Source: Salinibacterium sp. NG253 | GTDB taxonomy: Bacteria; Actinomycetota; Actinomycetes; Actinomycetales; Microbacteriaceae | Length of the DNA stretch: 64,000 bases | NCBI RefSeq assembly: GCF_015864945.1 | Contig: NZ_JADYWF010000001.1 | Span: 558,378 to 622,377, forward strand | Reading direction: 5' to 3' | Part shown: positions 37,825 to 46,242 of the stretch, piece after piece | Layout of the letters: each line of letters begins with the position of its first letter | How positions within the stretch are numbered: position 1 is the stretch's first letter | The notes under the pieces: generated by a model | Database searches by the model: none | Seen by the model: only the letters and a program-made list of their open reading frames with translations | What the model was told of the DNA's origin: nothing | Program-made: the position numbers and the translations under genes

Positions 37825-38544
37825 ATGAAGAATTTCACTAAAGCTGCACTCGCACTCTCGGCGGGCGCCGCCCTCGCCATTGCAGCACCACTCGCCGCTA
37901 TGGCCCACGTGACGATCGACCCCGGTCAGGCAGACGCCGGCGACTACGCGCTCATCACGGTCAAGGTTCCCAATGAATCTGAAACCGAAAAGACCAACCG
38001 AGTAGAGCTGTTCTTGCTCACCGATACCCCTTTCACGAGCGTGCGTTTCGTGCCGGTAGCAGGCTGGGATGCTGAACTCGTGCGCAGCGAACTGCCCGAG
38101 CCTGTCATGATCGGCGAAAGCGAAATCACTGAGGCGGTGACTTCGATCGTGTGGACAGCTCAGGCTGGCTCAGAGCTCGGAGATGGCGGACTCCTGCTTC
38201 TCCCCATCTCGCTCGGGCCGGTTCCTGATGTCGGAAGTGTCGTCCTCGCCGCCGACCAGAGCTACACCGACGGAAGCGTCGTCAGCTGGAACGGTGTCGA
38301 GGAGGATGCAGAGAAGCCAGCTCCCATCCTTTACGTCAACGACGAAGCGGTCGACCACCACGACGCTGCAGCTGACAGCGACGAAGGCGACCACGACACT
38401 GCTGAGGCCGATGAGGAAATGCACTCTGCTGACTCTGCAAGCAGCGGCGACCCCGTTGCTCGCGGTCTCGGCATCGCAGGCCTCGTCGCCGGCCTCGCAG
38501 GTCTCGTAGCCGCATTCGCTTTCCGCCGCCCCACCGCTAAGTAG
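37825..38544 (+). CDS. ycnI: YcnI-family copper-binding membrane-anchored protein
   Basis: Exported protein of 239 aa. A signal peptide ends at AMA, so the mature protein starts with the histidine of AHVTIDPGQ; in the YcnI family this N-terminal His is a copper ligand. The DUF1775/YcnI beta domain fills residues ~30-165. An acidic His/Asp/Glu-rich stretch (DHHDAAADSDEGDHD) and a C-terminal transmembrane helix ending FRRPTAK follow. It lies between the membrane protein and the CopC-like gene and likely acts in copper acquisition or delivery outside the membrane. Confidence 0.9.
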   Translation: MKNFTKAALALSAGAALAIAAPLAAMAHVTIDPGQADAGDYALITVKVPNESETEKTNRVELFLLTDTPFTSVRFVPVAGWDAELVRSELPEPVMIGESEITEAVTSIVWTAQAGSELGDGGLLLLPISLGPVPDVGSVVLAADQSYTDGSVVSWNGVEEDAEKPAPILYVNDEAVDHHDAAADSDEGDHDTAEADEEMHSADSASSGDPVARGLGIAGLVAGLAGLVAAFAFRRPTAK

Positions 38545-38552
38545 TTCGGTCA

Positions 38553-39188
38553 ATGCGTCGAGTTATTCGCGCCGGCGCCGCGTTCGGCGCGGCCATGCTA
38601 GCAGCCCTCACGCTGCTCGTGGCCGCGCCCGCGTACGCCCACAACTATCTCGTCGAGAGCACACCCCTTGAGGGCGAGACCCTCACCGTGCTCCCCGACG
38701 AATTCTCGGTCACCACAAACGACACCCTGCTCGATCTCGCTGGCGACGGTGGCGGATTCGCGATTCAGATCTTGGATTCGAATGGTGGGTATTACGGCGA
38801 CGGTTGCTTCACCATCCGCGACGCAACGCTGTCGACCGGCGCGACTCTAGGTGAAGCAGGCGACTACCGGATGCTCTGGCAACTGGTTTCCGCCGACGGC
38901 CACACTGTCTCAGACGAAATCGACTTCACGTGGGAGCCGGATGTCGACCAGACGATCTCCGACCCACTGAGCGGGCCTCCAGCCTGCGGTGGCGGAACGC
39001 TGGAGGAGTCAACTCCCCCACCCGATTCTGCCGACGCGGTGCCGGACGAAGCGGACAGTGAAGCCGCCACAGCAGACGCAGGCACCATCGTGCTCGTGGG
39101 CGGAGCAATCGCTCTGGTCCTGATTGCGGGCGTGGCGATCTTCTTGATCACCGCGAAGCGCAAGAAAGACGAACACGACGCGTCTTAG
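38553..39188 (+). CDS. CopC-domain copper-binding protein
   Basis: Exported, membrane-anchored protein of 211 aa. The signal peptide ends around AYA, exposing the CopC N-terminal histidine in AHNYLVESTP. The family SADGHTVS motif follows near residue 112. An acidic Pro/Glu-rich linker leads to a C-terminal transmembrane helix and a Lys-rich tail. Two extra cysteines (DGCFTI and PACGGG) are unusual for CopC. No CopD domain is fused or adjacent, so it may bind or pass copper rather than transport it. Confidence 0.87.
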   Translation: MRRVIRAGAAFGAAMLAALTLLVAAPAYAHNYLVESTPLEGETLTVLPDEFSVTTNDTLLDLAGDGGGFAIQILDSNGGYYGDGCFTIRDATLSTGATLGEAGDYRMLWQLVSADGHTVSDEIDFTWEPDVDQTISDPLSGPPACGGGTLEESTPPPDSADAVPDEADSEAATADAGTIVLVGGAIALVLIAGVAIFLITAKRKKDEHDAS

Positions 39189-39204
39189 CGGGGCCGATTA
39201 CAGC

Positions 39205-39246
39205 CGCCAGCTCGGACCGCCGGCAAAGCCGACGCTATGGCTGGCG
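39205..39246. terminator. Possible bidirectional terminator between copC-like and lacI genes
   Basis: Imperfect stem (cgccagc / gctggcg with an inner tcgg / ccga pairing) in the 73-bp gap between two convergent genes. No T-tract; weak. Confidence 0.35.
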
Positions 39247-39261
39247 CGGCAGCTCCACCAA

Positions 39262-40278
39262 TCATCGACAGCCGCAGCTCTCACGAATAGTGAGTTCCAG
39301 CGGAAGAACACGATTGTGGGGCGCTTCCTGGGCCCCCGGAGTTGCGTCAAGAAGAACATCCACTCCGAGCGAGGCCGCCGTATGGAACGGTTGCTGGACG
39401 GTCGTGAGTCGGGGCAAGACGATGCTCGATTCCTTGAGCCCATCGAAAGAAATGAGCGCGAGGTCCTCGGGAATACTGAGCCCCGCCTGCGTGGCTGCGG
39501 TCATGATTCCGAATGCTTGCTCGTCACTATGGACGAAGATTGCCCGCGGGCGGGTGGGTCGCGCAAAAATATCTCGTGCGAGGGCAAAAGCGCTGTAGCG
39601 ATCGAATTCGCTCTCGAAAACCTCGTGGTCTTCGACTTTCATACCTTTTGCCTCAAGAGCATCGCCCCACCCGGCTAGCCGGTCGCTGACGCCATATAGG
39701 TGCGCCGGGCCAGAGAAACACGCAACGGACTCGTACCCGTGGTCGAGCAAATGCGAGGTGGCGGCAAAACCTCCGCCTCGGTTATCAACCAGAATCGCGG
39801 TCGCTCCAAGCTCGCTTGCCGGACGGTCGAAGAACACCAGAGGTGTGTGGTTGCCCTCAAGCACGCTGGAGGTCTCTTCATGGCTTGAACGGCGCTCATC
39901 CGTGCTGCCGACGAAGAGAATCCCCCGCACTTGGTGTTCCATGAACGAGCGAAGGTGGCGCGCTTGTCGCTCGTCGCTATTCATGGCGTTTCCGAGCAGC
40001 AACGAATGACCGCGTGCAAGAGCGGAGTTCTCGACCTCGATGGCAAGCTCGCTGCAGTACGGGTTAGTGATGTCGGAAGCAATGAGCCCCAAGACTGTGC
40101 TGGATGCTGACGCCAAAGCACGAGCCGTGGCATTGGGGCGGTAACCGAGCCGTGCAACCGCATCGAGTACGCGTTGCCTAGTGGGCGCTGCAACATTCCG
40201 AGGGCCGTTGTTCATGACGTAGCTGACAACAGCCGTAGAAGTGCCCGCTTCGCGAGCAACATCGTCTCTGGTTACCAC
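39262..40278 (-). CDS. LacI-family regulator of the ureide/urease operon
   Basis: Repressor of 338 aa with a GTG start. The N-terminal LacI helix-turn-helix and hinge helix are complete (DDVAREAGTSTAVVSYVMNN, RVLDAVARLGYRPNATARALAS), followed by a periplasmic-binding-protein-like effector domain. It is divergent from the 15-gene operon. The two matching palindromes in the shared upstream region are its probable operators. The effector could be a nucleoside, ureide or pathway intermediate; sequence does not tell. Confidence 0.92.
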   Translation of the reverse strand: MVTRDDVAREAGTSTAVVSYVMNNGPRNVAAPTRQRVLDAVARLGYRPNATARALASASSTVLGLIASDITNPYCSELAIEVENSALARGHSLLLGNAMNSDERQARHLRSFMEHQVRGILFVGSTDERRSSHEETSSVLEGNHTPLVFFDRPASELGATAILVDNRGGGFAATSHLLDHGYESVACFSGPAHLYGVSDRLAGWGDALEAKGMKVEDHEVFESEFDRYSAFALARDIFARPTRPRAIFVHSDEQAFGIMTAATQAGLSIPEDLALISFDGLKESSIVLPRLTTVQQPFHTAASLGVDVLLDATPGAQEAPHNRVLPLELTIRESCGCR

Positions 40279-40414
40279 GGTGTATCCGATCCCCTATTCA
40301 TCAGTGTTGTCCCCCTGTGCTGCGTGGAGTACGTGGATGACCCACACCTCGCACAAGCGAACGTGACGCGACCCGCAGCAGAAGGCTAAAGATAATTCAC
40401 TTTACCCGAAAATA

Positions 40415-40430
40415 ATCTACGCGGGTAGGC
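40415..40430. promoter_or_regulatory. LacI-type operator 1 (lacI-proximal)
   Basis: ATCTACGCGGGTAGGC. Its reverse complement shares 14 consecutive bases with operator 2 (CTACCCGCGTAGAT). The arms match in four of six pairs and the centre is GCGG. It lies ~137 bp upstream of the lacI start codon. Confidence 0.75.
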
Positions 40431-40523
40431 AATAAAAGTGCGTACAGCAAGAATTCACGCAGATTTCTATGTTTCTTCGACGTTAACTCTGCGCAATCAC
40501 AGGGCGATTTTCAGTATTCACGC

Positions 40524-40555
40524 TTGACCCTGACAAAACGGTCTGTTTGTATAGT
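40524..40555 (+). promoter_or_regulatory. Promoter of the ureide/urease operon
   Basis: TTGACC at 40524-40529 with TTGTAT at 40547-40552 (17-bp spacing) or the overlapping TATAGT at 40550-40555. Operator 2 begins 5 bp after the -10, so it covers the expected transcription start. Confidence 0.65.
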
Positions 40556-40560
40556 CCACA

Positions 40561-40576
40561 ATCTACCCGCGTAGAT
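40561..40576. promoter_or_regulatory. LacI-type operator 2 (over the transcription start)
   Basis: ATCTAC-CCGC-GTAGAT: perfect 6-bp arms around a CG-containing centre, the usual LacI-family operator form. Its position just downstream of the -10 predicts direct repression. Confidence 0.82.
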
Positions 40577-40632
40577 CGCTAAACAAACCTCACATCGCAC
40601 GCTCATCCGGCGATTCGAAAGGAACCAAGGCT

Positions 40633-41460
40633 GTGGCTCATTCCTCACTCCCCTCGCCCCACCACTACGCACCGACCTGCGCACCAGTTGTCGCGGCTGA
40701 CGTGCCAGCGTGGGTCGCGAAGGCCCAGTCGCACTCTGATCACTTGCTCTCGCTCGCTGGGCCGGTCGCTCATCGTGCCGAGGTCGTCGGTGTCCTCGCC
40801 GACGACGAGACCGACTGGACTTTCGGCAACTTCATGTTGACGTGGTTGGACTCAAGCCAAGCAGTTCGCCGCATCTGGCATCTTCCCGATGCAGCATTCT
40901 TTCTTCGCCTCATCGAGATCGCTTACGCTCCCGTGCTCGACGCTAACCCGTCGTACCGCACATTGCTGACCGATACCAGCCGCATCCAAATGTCGATCAC
41001 AAACGACATTCTCCAGATTCAGCTCGACGGGCTCGTGGAGGACTACACGATGATCCGACACCACGCCCTCATGCTCTTCAGCTCTGCACTCTGGCTCGAT
41101 GAGCCTCAACGGAGCCAATGGCTCGCCCTGTACGACGATCTCGTCACCTACGTCGATTCCCGCCCAGAAGGACGACCCCACGTTGACTCACTCGCAGCGG
41201 TCGAGAGCGCAGCTTTCGCTGACTTCGTCACGTTGGCCCCTCAAACGCTCACCGCTGAAAGCGCCGACGCACTCCTCAACAACCACGAGGCGCTCGCCCA
41301 TGTTCTCGACTACCAGCTTTACGCCGGGGTAGCCATCGGACTCCTGTGGCGCGAGTACCGAGCCCTCGATGAAACAGAGCGAGACGAGTGGTACCGCACC
41401 CAACTTTCCGAACGTTACCTAGACACCGATTATCTGAAGACTGAATGGATGGCACAGTAA
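40633..41460 (+). CDS. Unrecognised 275-aa protein heading the ureide/urease operon
   Basis: Mostly helical soluble protein, no signal peptide or membrane segment, GTG start with AAAGGAA ~10 nt upstream. I recognise no domain. Visible patterns are a His/Pro-rich N-terminus (SPHHYAPTCAP), a central DWTFGNFML segment, an amphipathic helix run with HH (YTMIRHHALMLFSSALW) and a C-terminal WREYRALDETERDEWYR. The histidines and acids could bind a metal or a small polar ligand. Its stop overlaps the amidohydrolase start by 1 nt, implying a fixed stoichiometry or joint function. The pathway around it lacks a recognisable urea-releasing enzyme (allantoicase or ureidoglycolate lyase), so a catalytic role there is a reasonable inference, not a demonstration. 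Confidence 0.8.
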   Translation: MAHSSLPSPHHYAPTCAPVVAADVPAWVAKAQSHSDHLLSLAGPVAHRAEVVGVLADDETDWTFGNFMLTWLDSSQAVRRIWHLPDAAFFLRLIEIAYAPVLDANPSYRTLLTDTSRIQMSITNDILQIQLDGLVEDYTMIRHHALMLFSSALWLDEPQRSQWLALYDDLVTYVDSRPEGRPHVDSLAAVESAAFADFVTLAPQTLTAESADALLNNHEALAHVLDYQLYAGVAIGLLWREYRALDETERDEWYRTQLSERYLDTDYLKTEWMAQ

Positions 41461-42887
41461 TGTCCCACGATCACAGCGCCTCCGCGCCTGCCGAGCAACT
41501 TGACCTCGTCATCACGAACGCAAAGATTCGTTCCGACGACGACGCGCTTTACAACATCGGCATCAAGGGCGGCGTCATCGTCGCAATGTCGAGCAACCTG
41601 CAAGATCTGGGCTACGCGACCGAAACCACAGATGCTGCGGGCCGCTGGGTGATTCCCGGCGCGATCGATTCCCACGCTCACATCAACCAGCGCGCCGACG
41701 AATACAACCACATTCCCGGCCTTGGTCCAGACGACAACTTCTCCGCTGAGTCGCGCGGCGCACTAGCCGGTGGCTGCACGACTGCGCTCAACTACGTACA
41801 GTTCGGCACCCCGTCGCTTCTTGACTCGTTCCACGATGGCCTTGCCGCAGCACGCGCTCAGTCTCAGATCAATGTGATGTTCCACGGCTGCCTCATGAAC
41901 ATGGGCCAGGTTTCGGAAATCGAGCAGGCGACCAAGGAAGGCATGCGCACCTTCAAGATCTTCATGCCCTACCGGGGTGAAGAGGCCAAGAACCTCGGCG
42001 GAATCGGAAGCCTCAACCACGCGCAAATGCGGGAAGCCTTCGCCGCGATCGTCGCGAACGGCGCTCAAGCGTTGGTGCACGCCGAGGACGGCGACATCGT
42101 CGACGCGGCGATGCAAACGGAGAGCACCGCGGGGCTCGACTCGCTCGCAGGGTGGGAACGTTCGCGCCCCACCATTGCCGAAGGGGATGCCGCGTGGACT
42201 GCTCTCTACCTTGCCGAAGAAGCAGGCTGCCAAGTATCGATCGTGCACGTCTCCAGCTTGGAAGCCATCAAAGCTCGGAAGGCTCTGGGGTACCCGGGCG
42301 CGGCGCTCGAATCATGCGTCCACTACATGGTGCTCAGCACTGAGTCGGCAATTGGCCCGGAGGGCAAAGTTGCCCCGCCCATCCGCGACCGCAGTCTTTC
42401 CGACGCCATTACCGAGGCAGTTCTTGCGGGCGAGATCGATTTCTTCGGATCCGACCACAACGAATGGCCAAGTGCCGCAAAGACTGACTGGGAAACTTCC
42501 AAGCCTGGATTGCCCGGCATCGGCCTTATGCTCCCGCTGCTCTTGACGCACCTTGTCGTGGACAACGGCATGAGCATGGAAAGCCTTATCGAACTCACCT
42601 CGCGCAATGCCGCTCTGAGATTCGGCCTCGAAGGCAAAGGAAAGGTCGCAATCGGCATGGATGCTGACCTCGTCATCCTCGAGGAGGGCGAGCGAGTCGT
42701 GCGGATCGAGGATCTTCACTCACCCATCGACTACTCGCCCTACGCCGGCATGACACTGCGGATGTGGCCGAGCGTGACCGTATGCGGCGGCGTCGTCGTC
42801 TTCGCTGATGGCACGTTCCCACGCGAGGACTTCCGTGGCGAAATGCTGAACGATCGCTTCCGGACAGACCCCGCACTCGCGGTCTGA
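41460..42887 (+). CDS. Cyclic amidohydrolase (hydantoinase / dihydropyrimidinase / allantoinase type)
   Basis: Binuclear-metal amidohydrolase of 475 aa that opens a cyclic amide (hydantoin-like) ring. The full metal site is visible: HAH (His72, His74), the carbamylated lysine Lys166 in FKIFMPY, His207, His263 and Asp332 in GSDHN. Start 41460 (1-nt overlap with the preceding stop, GGATGG upstream) is preferred over an ATG 15 nt earlier. Family membership is firm; the substrate is not. Urease, hydroxypyruvate isomerase and tartronate semialdehyde reductase downstream favour a ureide such as allantoin or hydroxyhydantoin over dihydropyrimidines. Confidence 0.9.
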   Translation: MSHDHSASAPAEQLDLVITNAKIRSDDDALYNIGIKGGVIVAMSSNLQDLGYATETTDAAGRWVIPGAIDSHAHINQRADEYNHIPGLGPDDNFSAESRGALAGGCTTALNYVQFGTPSLLDSFHDGLAAARAQSQINVMFHGCLMNMGQVSEIEQATKEGMRTFKIFMPYRGEEAKNLGGIGSLNHAQMREAFAAIVANGAQALVHAEDGDIVDAAMQTESTAGLDSLAGWERSRPTIAEGDAAWTALYLAEEAGCQVSIVHVSSLEAIKARKALGYPGAALESCVHYMVLSTESAIGPEGKVAPPIRDRSLSDAITEAVLAGEIDFFGSDHNEWPSAAKTDWETSKPGLPGIGLMLPLLLTHLVVDNGMSMESLIELTSRNAALRFGLEGKGKVAIGMDADLVILEEGERVVRIEDLHSPIDYSPYAGMTLRMWPSVTVCGGVVVFADGTFPREDFRGEMLNDRFRTDPALAV

Positions 42888-42922
42888 TCCTCATCATCAC
42901 CAACCAAGAAGGAGCACACTAC

Positions 42923-43882
42923 ATGCCACGGTCAATCATCCTCGATGTCGACACAGGAACTGACGACGCGATTGCAATCATGATGGCAGCGCTATCGCCA
43001 GAGATCGACCTCGTTGCGTGCACCACCGTGTGGGGCAATCGTCCGGTCGAGAATACGACTGACAACACGCTTCGCGTGCTCGACTACATCAACCGCTCCG
43101 ACATCCCTGTCTATCGGGGACTCGATGAGCCATTTGGCCCCATCGGCGTACCGCAGCCCAGCCCTTCGGATGACCACAGCGGCGGAAAGATGCACCCGAA
43201 GGAACTCGACCTCCCGCCCGCCACCTCGGTTGCTCAAACACAGGGGGCTGTCGAGTGGTTAGTCGAAACGCTGCGGGCGCGCACGGAACCCATCACGCTG
43301 GTGCCAGTCGGTCCGCTGACCAACATCGCTGCAGCGATTACCCTCGATCCCTCTATCATCGACAAGGTTGACGAGATTGTGATCATGGGAGGCGCACACG
43401 CTTTCGGCAACGCGACACCGTCGGCCGAGTCGAACATCTGGCATGACCCCGTAGCTGCTGACGTGGTTTTCAAGGCTGGCTTCAAGCGAATTGTTCTGGT
43501 ACCTCTCGACGCGACGCACGACGCACTCGTCACCGGAGCACAGGCATCCGAACTTCACGCTCTCAGCACCCCTGCTGGACTGGCGACCGCGATCTGCATT
43601 CAGCAGCGCATCGTCGCCCACGATGAAAGCCAGCCGCAGGCGATTCCCGACAGCGCCCCCATTCACGATGCCGTCTGCATCGCGTATTTGCTCGACCCCG
43701 CTGTCCTTCCTCTTAACCACCTTCACGTCGGCATCGAGACAACAGGAGTGCGCACGTTCGGCAGGACTGTGATCGACGTTCGTCACCGAGGCATAGAAGA
43801 ACCGAACGCCTACGTCGCATTGACGGCGAACGCTGACGTCTTCTATCGACTGCTGAAGGAGTGTGTCTCTATCCAGCGATAA
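42923..43882 (+). CDS. Inosine/uridine-preferring-type nucleoside hydrolase
   Basis: N-ribohydrolase of 319 aa. The calcium-binding DVDTGTDDA motif is at residues 8-16, and conserved VGPLTNIA, IVIMGGA and the C-terminal HDAVCIAYLLDP follow. It cleaves the N-glycosidic bond of a ribonucleoside to base plus ribose. A strong AAGGAG precedes the ATG. Its place between the amidohydrolase and the importer suggests the imported molecule, or one of its forms, is a nucleoside. A second, more distant member of the family lies at 56.5 kb. Confidence 0.92.
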   Translation: MPRSIILDVDTGTDDAIAIMMAALSPEIDLVACTTVWGNRPVENTTDNTLRVLDYINRSDIPVYRGLDEPFGPIGVPQPSPSDDHSGGKMHPKELDLPPATSVAQTQGAVEWLVETLRARTEPITLVPVGPLTNIAAAITLDPSIIDKVDEIVIMGGAHAFGNATPSAESNIWHDPVAADVVFKAGFKRIVLVPLDATHDALVTGAQASELHALSTPAGLATAICIQQRIVAHDESQPQAIPDSAPIHDAVCIAYLLDPAVLPLNHLHVGIETTGVRTFGRTVIDVRHRGIEEPNAYVALTANADVFYRLLKECVSIQR

Positions 43883-43934
43883 CCACTGCTCTTCACGTTT
43901 CGAATATTTCGCTCCACCTAAGCAAGGGAAAACA

Positions 43935-45257
43935 ATGAAACGCAACATCGCAACACTGAGCACGGCGGTCGGGACGGTAGCCATTATGGCTCTCGCCGGA
44001 TGTTCTGCCGGCTCCACCCCCACCATCGCAGGCTGCGAGGACGGCGTGACGGAACTCTCCGTACTCCGCGCAGAAAACAACTCCCCCACTGACGAGCAAT
44101 TGGATGCCTACACAGCAGCCAACGAATGCGTCATTTTCACGGTCGACGAGGTTCCGTTCGGCAACTTGGCAGCGAAGATCGCGGTGCTCGCACCGTCGTC
44201 GAACCCGCCAGACATTGTCGGATTTGATGCTCCTAGCACCGCCTCCTACGCATCGCAGGGCTTCTTGCTTCCCCTTGACGATTACCTGCCCGATGGCTGG
44301 TTTGACGACGTGACGTCAGCGACGTTGACAGAGAACTCGTGGGACGGCCAGGTTTACTCGCCCGGCAACGAGCAAGACACTCTCTCCTTGTACTTCAACA
44401 AGGAGCTGACTGATGCTGCCGGCATCACACCTCCCACCTCTCTTGACACCGCGTGGACATGGCCAGAGGCGCAAGCCGCAATGCTGACCTGCCAGGTATC
44501 GGCAACCGAGGCTGCTGGGTCGACCGTGTACGGTCTCGCACCGTCACGACTCGGAGACGGCACCCCGGGAACGTCGTACCGCGATCAGCTCTTCTTGCGC
44601 AGCATGGGAGACCCCACTGCTCCGGAATCGTCGTCGGCCTACAAGACGTTCTATGCAATCTCTGACGACGGCACCACTGTCGATGGCTGGCTGAACACGC
44701 CAGAGGCTATCGAGGGTGCGACCTTCTACCAGAACTTGTTCGAAGGCCCGGATGCTGTGACATCGAAGACTGGTCTTCCCAATGCACTGATCGATGGCAA
44801 AGCATGCTTCGACCTCGAAGTGAGCTCCAACGCTACGACTCTTACTAGCGCGGGAGTGGACTTCGGTGTGAGCCCAACGCCGTATCTCGTTACTCCTGTT
44901 GTGCACACCGGCGCTGTTACATTCGGCGTCACCGCACGTTCGAACAACGCAGAGGCAGCGGCCACGGCCGTTGTTGCAATGGACACCGGTGACCAGTACC
45001 TCGAGTGGGTTGAGAACAACCTCCGGATTCCAGTGTTGGTGTCGACGACCGAAGCACTGCCTTCGCTCAGCGAAGCACCGTTGAACATTCCCGTCGAAGA
45101 GATCCAGGAGTGGGGCGTACCGCGTCCTCCCGGACCGCACTTCGACGCGTATGACCTCTACGTCACTGCAGCGTTAAAGAACATCGCATACGGAGCGGAT
45201 CCGAAGACTGAGCTCGATCAGGCAGTCGCCAAGCTCGACCCGATCCTCTCGAAGTAG
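43935..45257 (+). CDS. ABC transporter substrate-binding lipoprotein (family 1)
   Basis: Binding protein of 440 aa. ATG 43935 follows AAGGGAAAA; a GTG 72 nt earlier lies inside the previous gene and would spoil the signal peptide. Lipobox ALAGC. The mature part has the family 1 pattern (PDIVGFDAPSTASYASQGFLLPLDDYLPD, TDAAGITPP, TAWTWPEAQAAM), like CUT1 sugar binders but with extra cysteines (AGCEDG, NECVIF, LTCQV, KACFD). Context predicts a nucleoside or ureide ligand instead of a plain sugar. Confidence 0.88.
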   Translation: MKRNIATLSTAVGTVAIMALAGCSAGSTPTIAGCEDGVTELSVLRAENNSPTDEQLDAYTAANECVIFTVDEVPFGNLAAKIAVLAPSSNPPDIVGFDAPSTASYASQGFLLPLDDYLPDGWFDDVTSATLTENSWDGQVYSPGNEQDTLSLYFNKELTDAAGITPPTSLDTAWTWPEAQAAMLTCQVSATEAAGSTVYGLAPSRLGDGTPGTSYRDQLFLRSMGDPTAPESSSAYKTFYAISDDGTTVDGWLNTPEAIEGATFYQNLFEGPDAVTSKTGLPNALIDGKACFDLEVSSNATTLTSAGVDFGVSPTPYLVTPVVHTGAVTFGVTARSNNAEAAATAVVAMDTGDQYLEWVENNLRIPVLVSTTEALPSLSEAPLNIPVEEIQEWGVPRPPGPHFDAYDLYVTAALKNIAYGADPKTELDQAVAKLDPILSK

Positions 45258-45273
45258 AACAGGAAACATCGTC

Positions 45274-46233
45274 ATGCATTCTGGCCCGATCGATTCCACG
45301 CCGCTCGCGGTCAGAGACCTGGGCGGGAGCACTTCGCTCCCGCCCAGGCGCAGATCGAAGAGCGCGATGGGGAAGGGCGCACTGCCTGCGCTTGCCTTCC
45401 TCACTCCGTTCCTTCTGCTTCTGCTGGTCTTCCAATACATTCCGCTGGCAGTCATGGCTCGCAGCAGCGTGCTCGACTACAGCCTTTTCAACCCCGACAA
45501 CGCAACCTTCGTCGGTGCGGACAACTTCATCCGGATCTTCACGGATGCAGAGACGATCCAGTCGCTGCTGATCACGTTCGCGTTCATTCTCGGTGTCCTC
45601 GTTCTTGTAGTCCCCGCGTCTTTCGCGCTCGCAGTTTTCCTGAACGGAAAGTTACCCGCTCGGGCTCTCGTACGCACCATGATTTTTCTTCCCGTTGTTA
45701 CTTCGTCGGTGGTCGTCGCGACACTCTGGACGTTCCTGCTCAATGAGACCGGCTTGATCAACTCAGTGCTCGCGACAGTAGGAATTCCGCCCGCAGGTTT
45801 CCTCACCGACACCACCCAAGCACTTCCCGCCATCATCGTGATGACCGTCTGGCAACAAGTGGGTCTCGCCACCGTTCTCTTTCTCGGCGGACTGCAAGCA
45901 GTTCCCGCCGAGCTCAGCGAGGCAGCGCATATGGATGGAGCCGGCCCCCTCCGTCGCACGCTCAGCATCACTCTTCCGCTGCTTTCCCGCACGACCCTGT
46001 TCATCGTCGTCGTGATGACTGTCTTCGCACTCCAAGCATTTGCGCCGGCGTACATCATGACGGGCGGTGCCCCTCAGGGCACGACGAACCTCATCATTTA
46101 CCACATCTACAAGACGGCGTTCATTCTTCAGCAGCCGGGCTACGCCTCAGCAATGGCGCTCGTCGTGCTTGCTTTCGCCATCATCATCAGCTTGATCCAG
46201 ATGCGGTTACTTCGCACTCGTTGGAACTATTAG
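45274..46233 (+). CDS. ABC transporter permease (CUT1, MalF-like)
   Basis: Permease of 319 aa with a ~35-residue cytoplasmic N-terminus and six helices. The EAA loop ELSEAAHMDGAGPLRRTLSITLP is clear. It pairs with the next permease. No ATPase gene occurs in the operon, so a shared MsmK-like ATPase is needed. Confidence 0.92.
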   Translation: MHSGPIDSTPLAVRDLGGSTSLPPRRRSKSAMGKGALPALAFLTPFLLLLLVFQYIPLAVMARSSVLDYSLFNPDNATFVGADNFIRIFTDAETIQSLLITFAFILGVLVLVVPASFALAVFLNGKLPARALVRTMIFLPVVTSSVVVATLWTFLLNETGLINSVLATVGIPPAGFLTDTTQALPAIIVMTVWQQVGLATVLFLGGLQAVPAELSEAAHMDGAGPLRRTLSITLPLLSRTTLFIVVVMTVFALQAFAPAYIMTGGAPQGTTNLIIYHIYKTAFILQQPGYASAMALVVLAFAIIISLIQMRLLRTRWNY

Positions 46234-46242
46234 GAGGACGCC

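Larger units (their letters stand above)
40279..40632. promoter_or_regulatory. Divergent control region of lacI and the ureide/urease operon (354 bp)
   Basis: No gene is visible. The region is AT-rich compared with its surroundings and holds two related LacI-type operators 146 bp apart (centre to centre) and a promoter for the plus-strand operon. The layout suits repression by DNA looping together with autoregulation of lacI. Confidence 0.75.
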
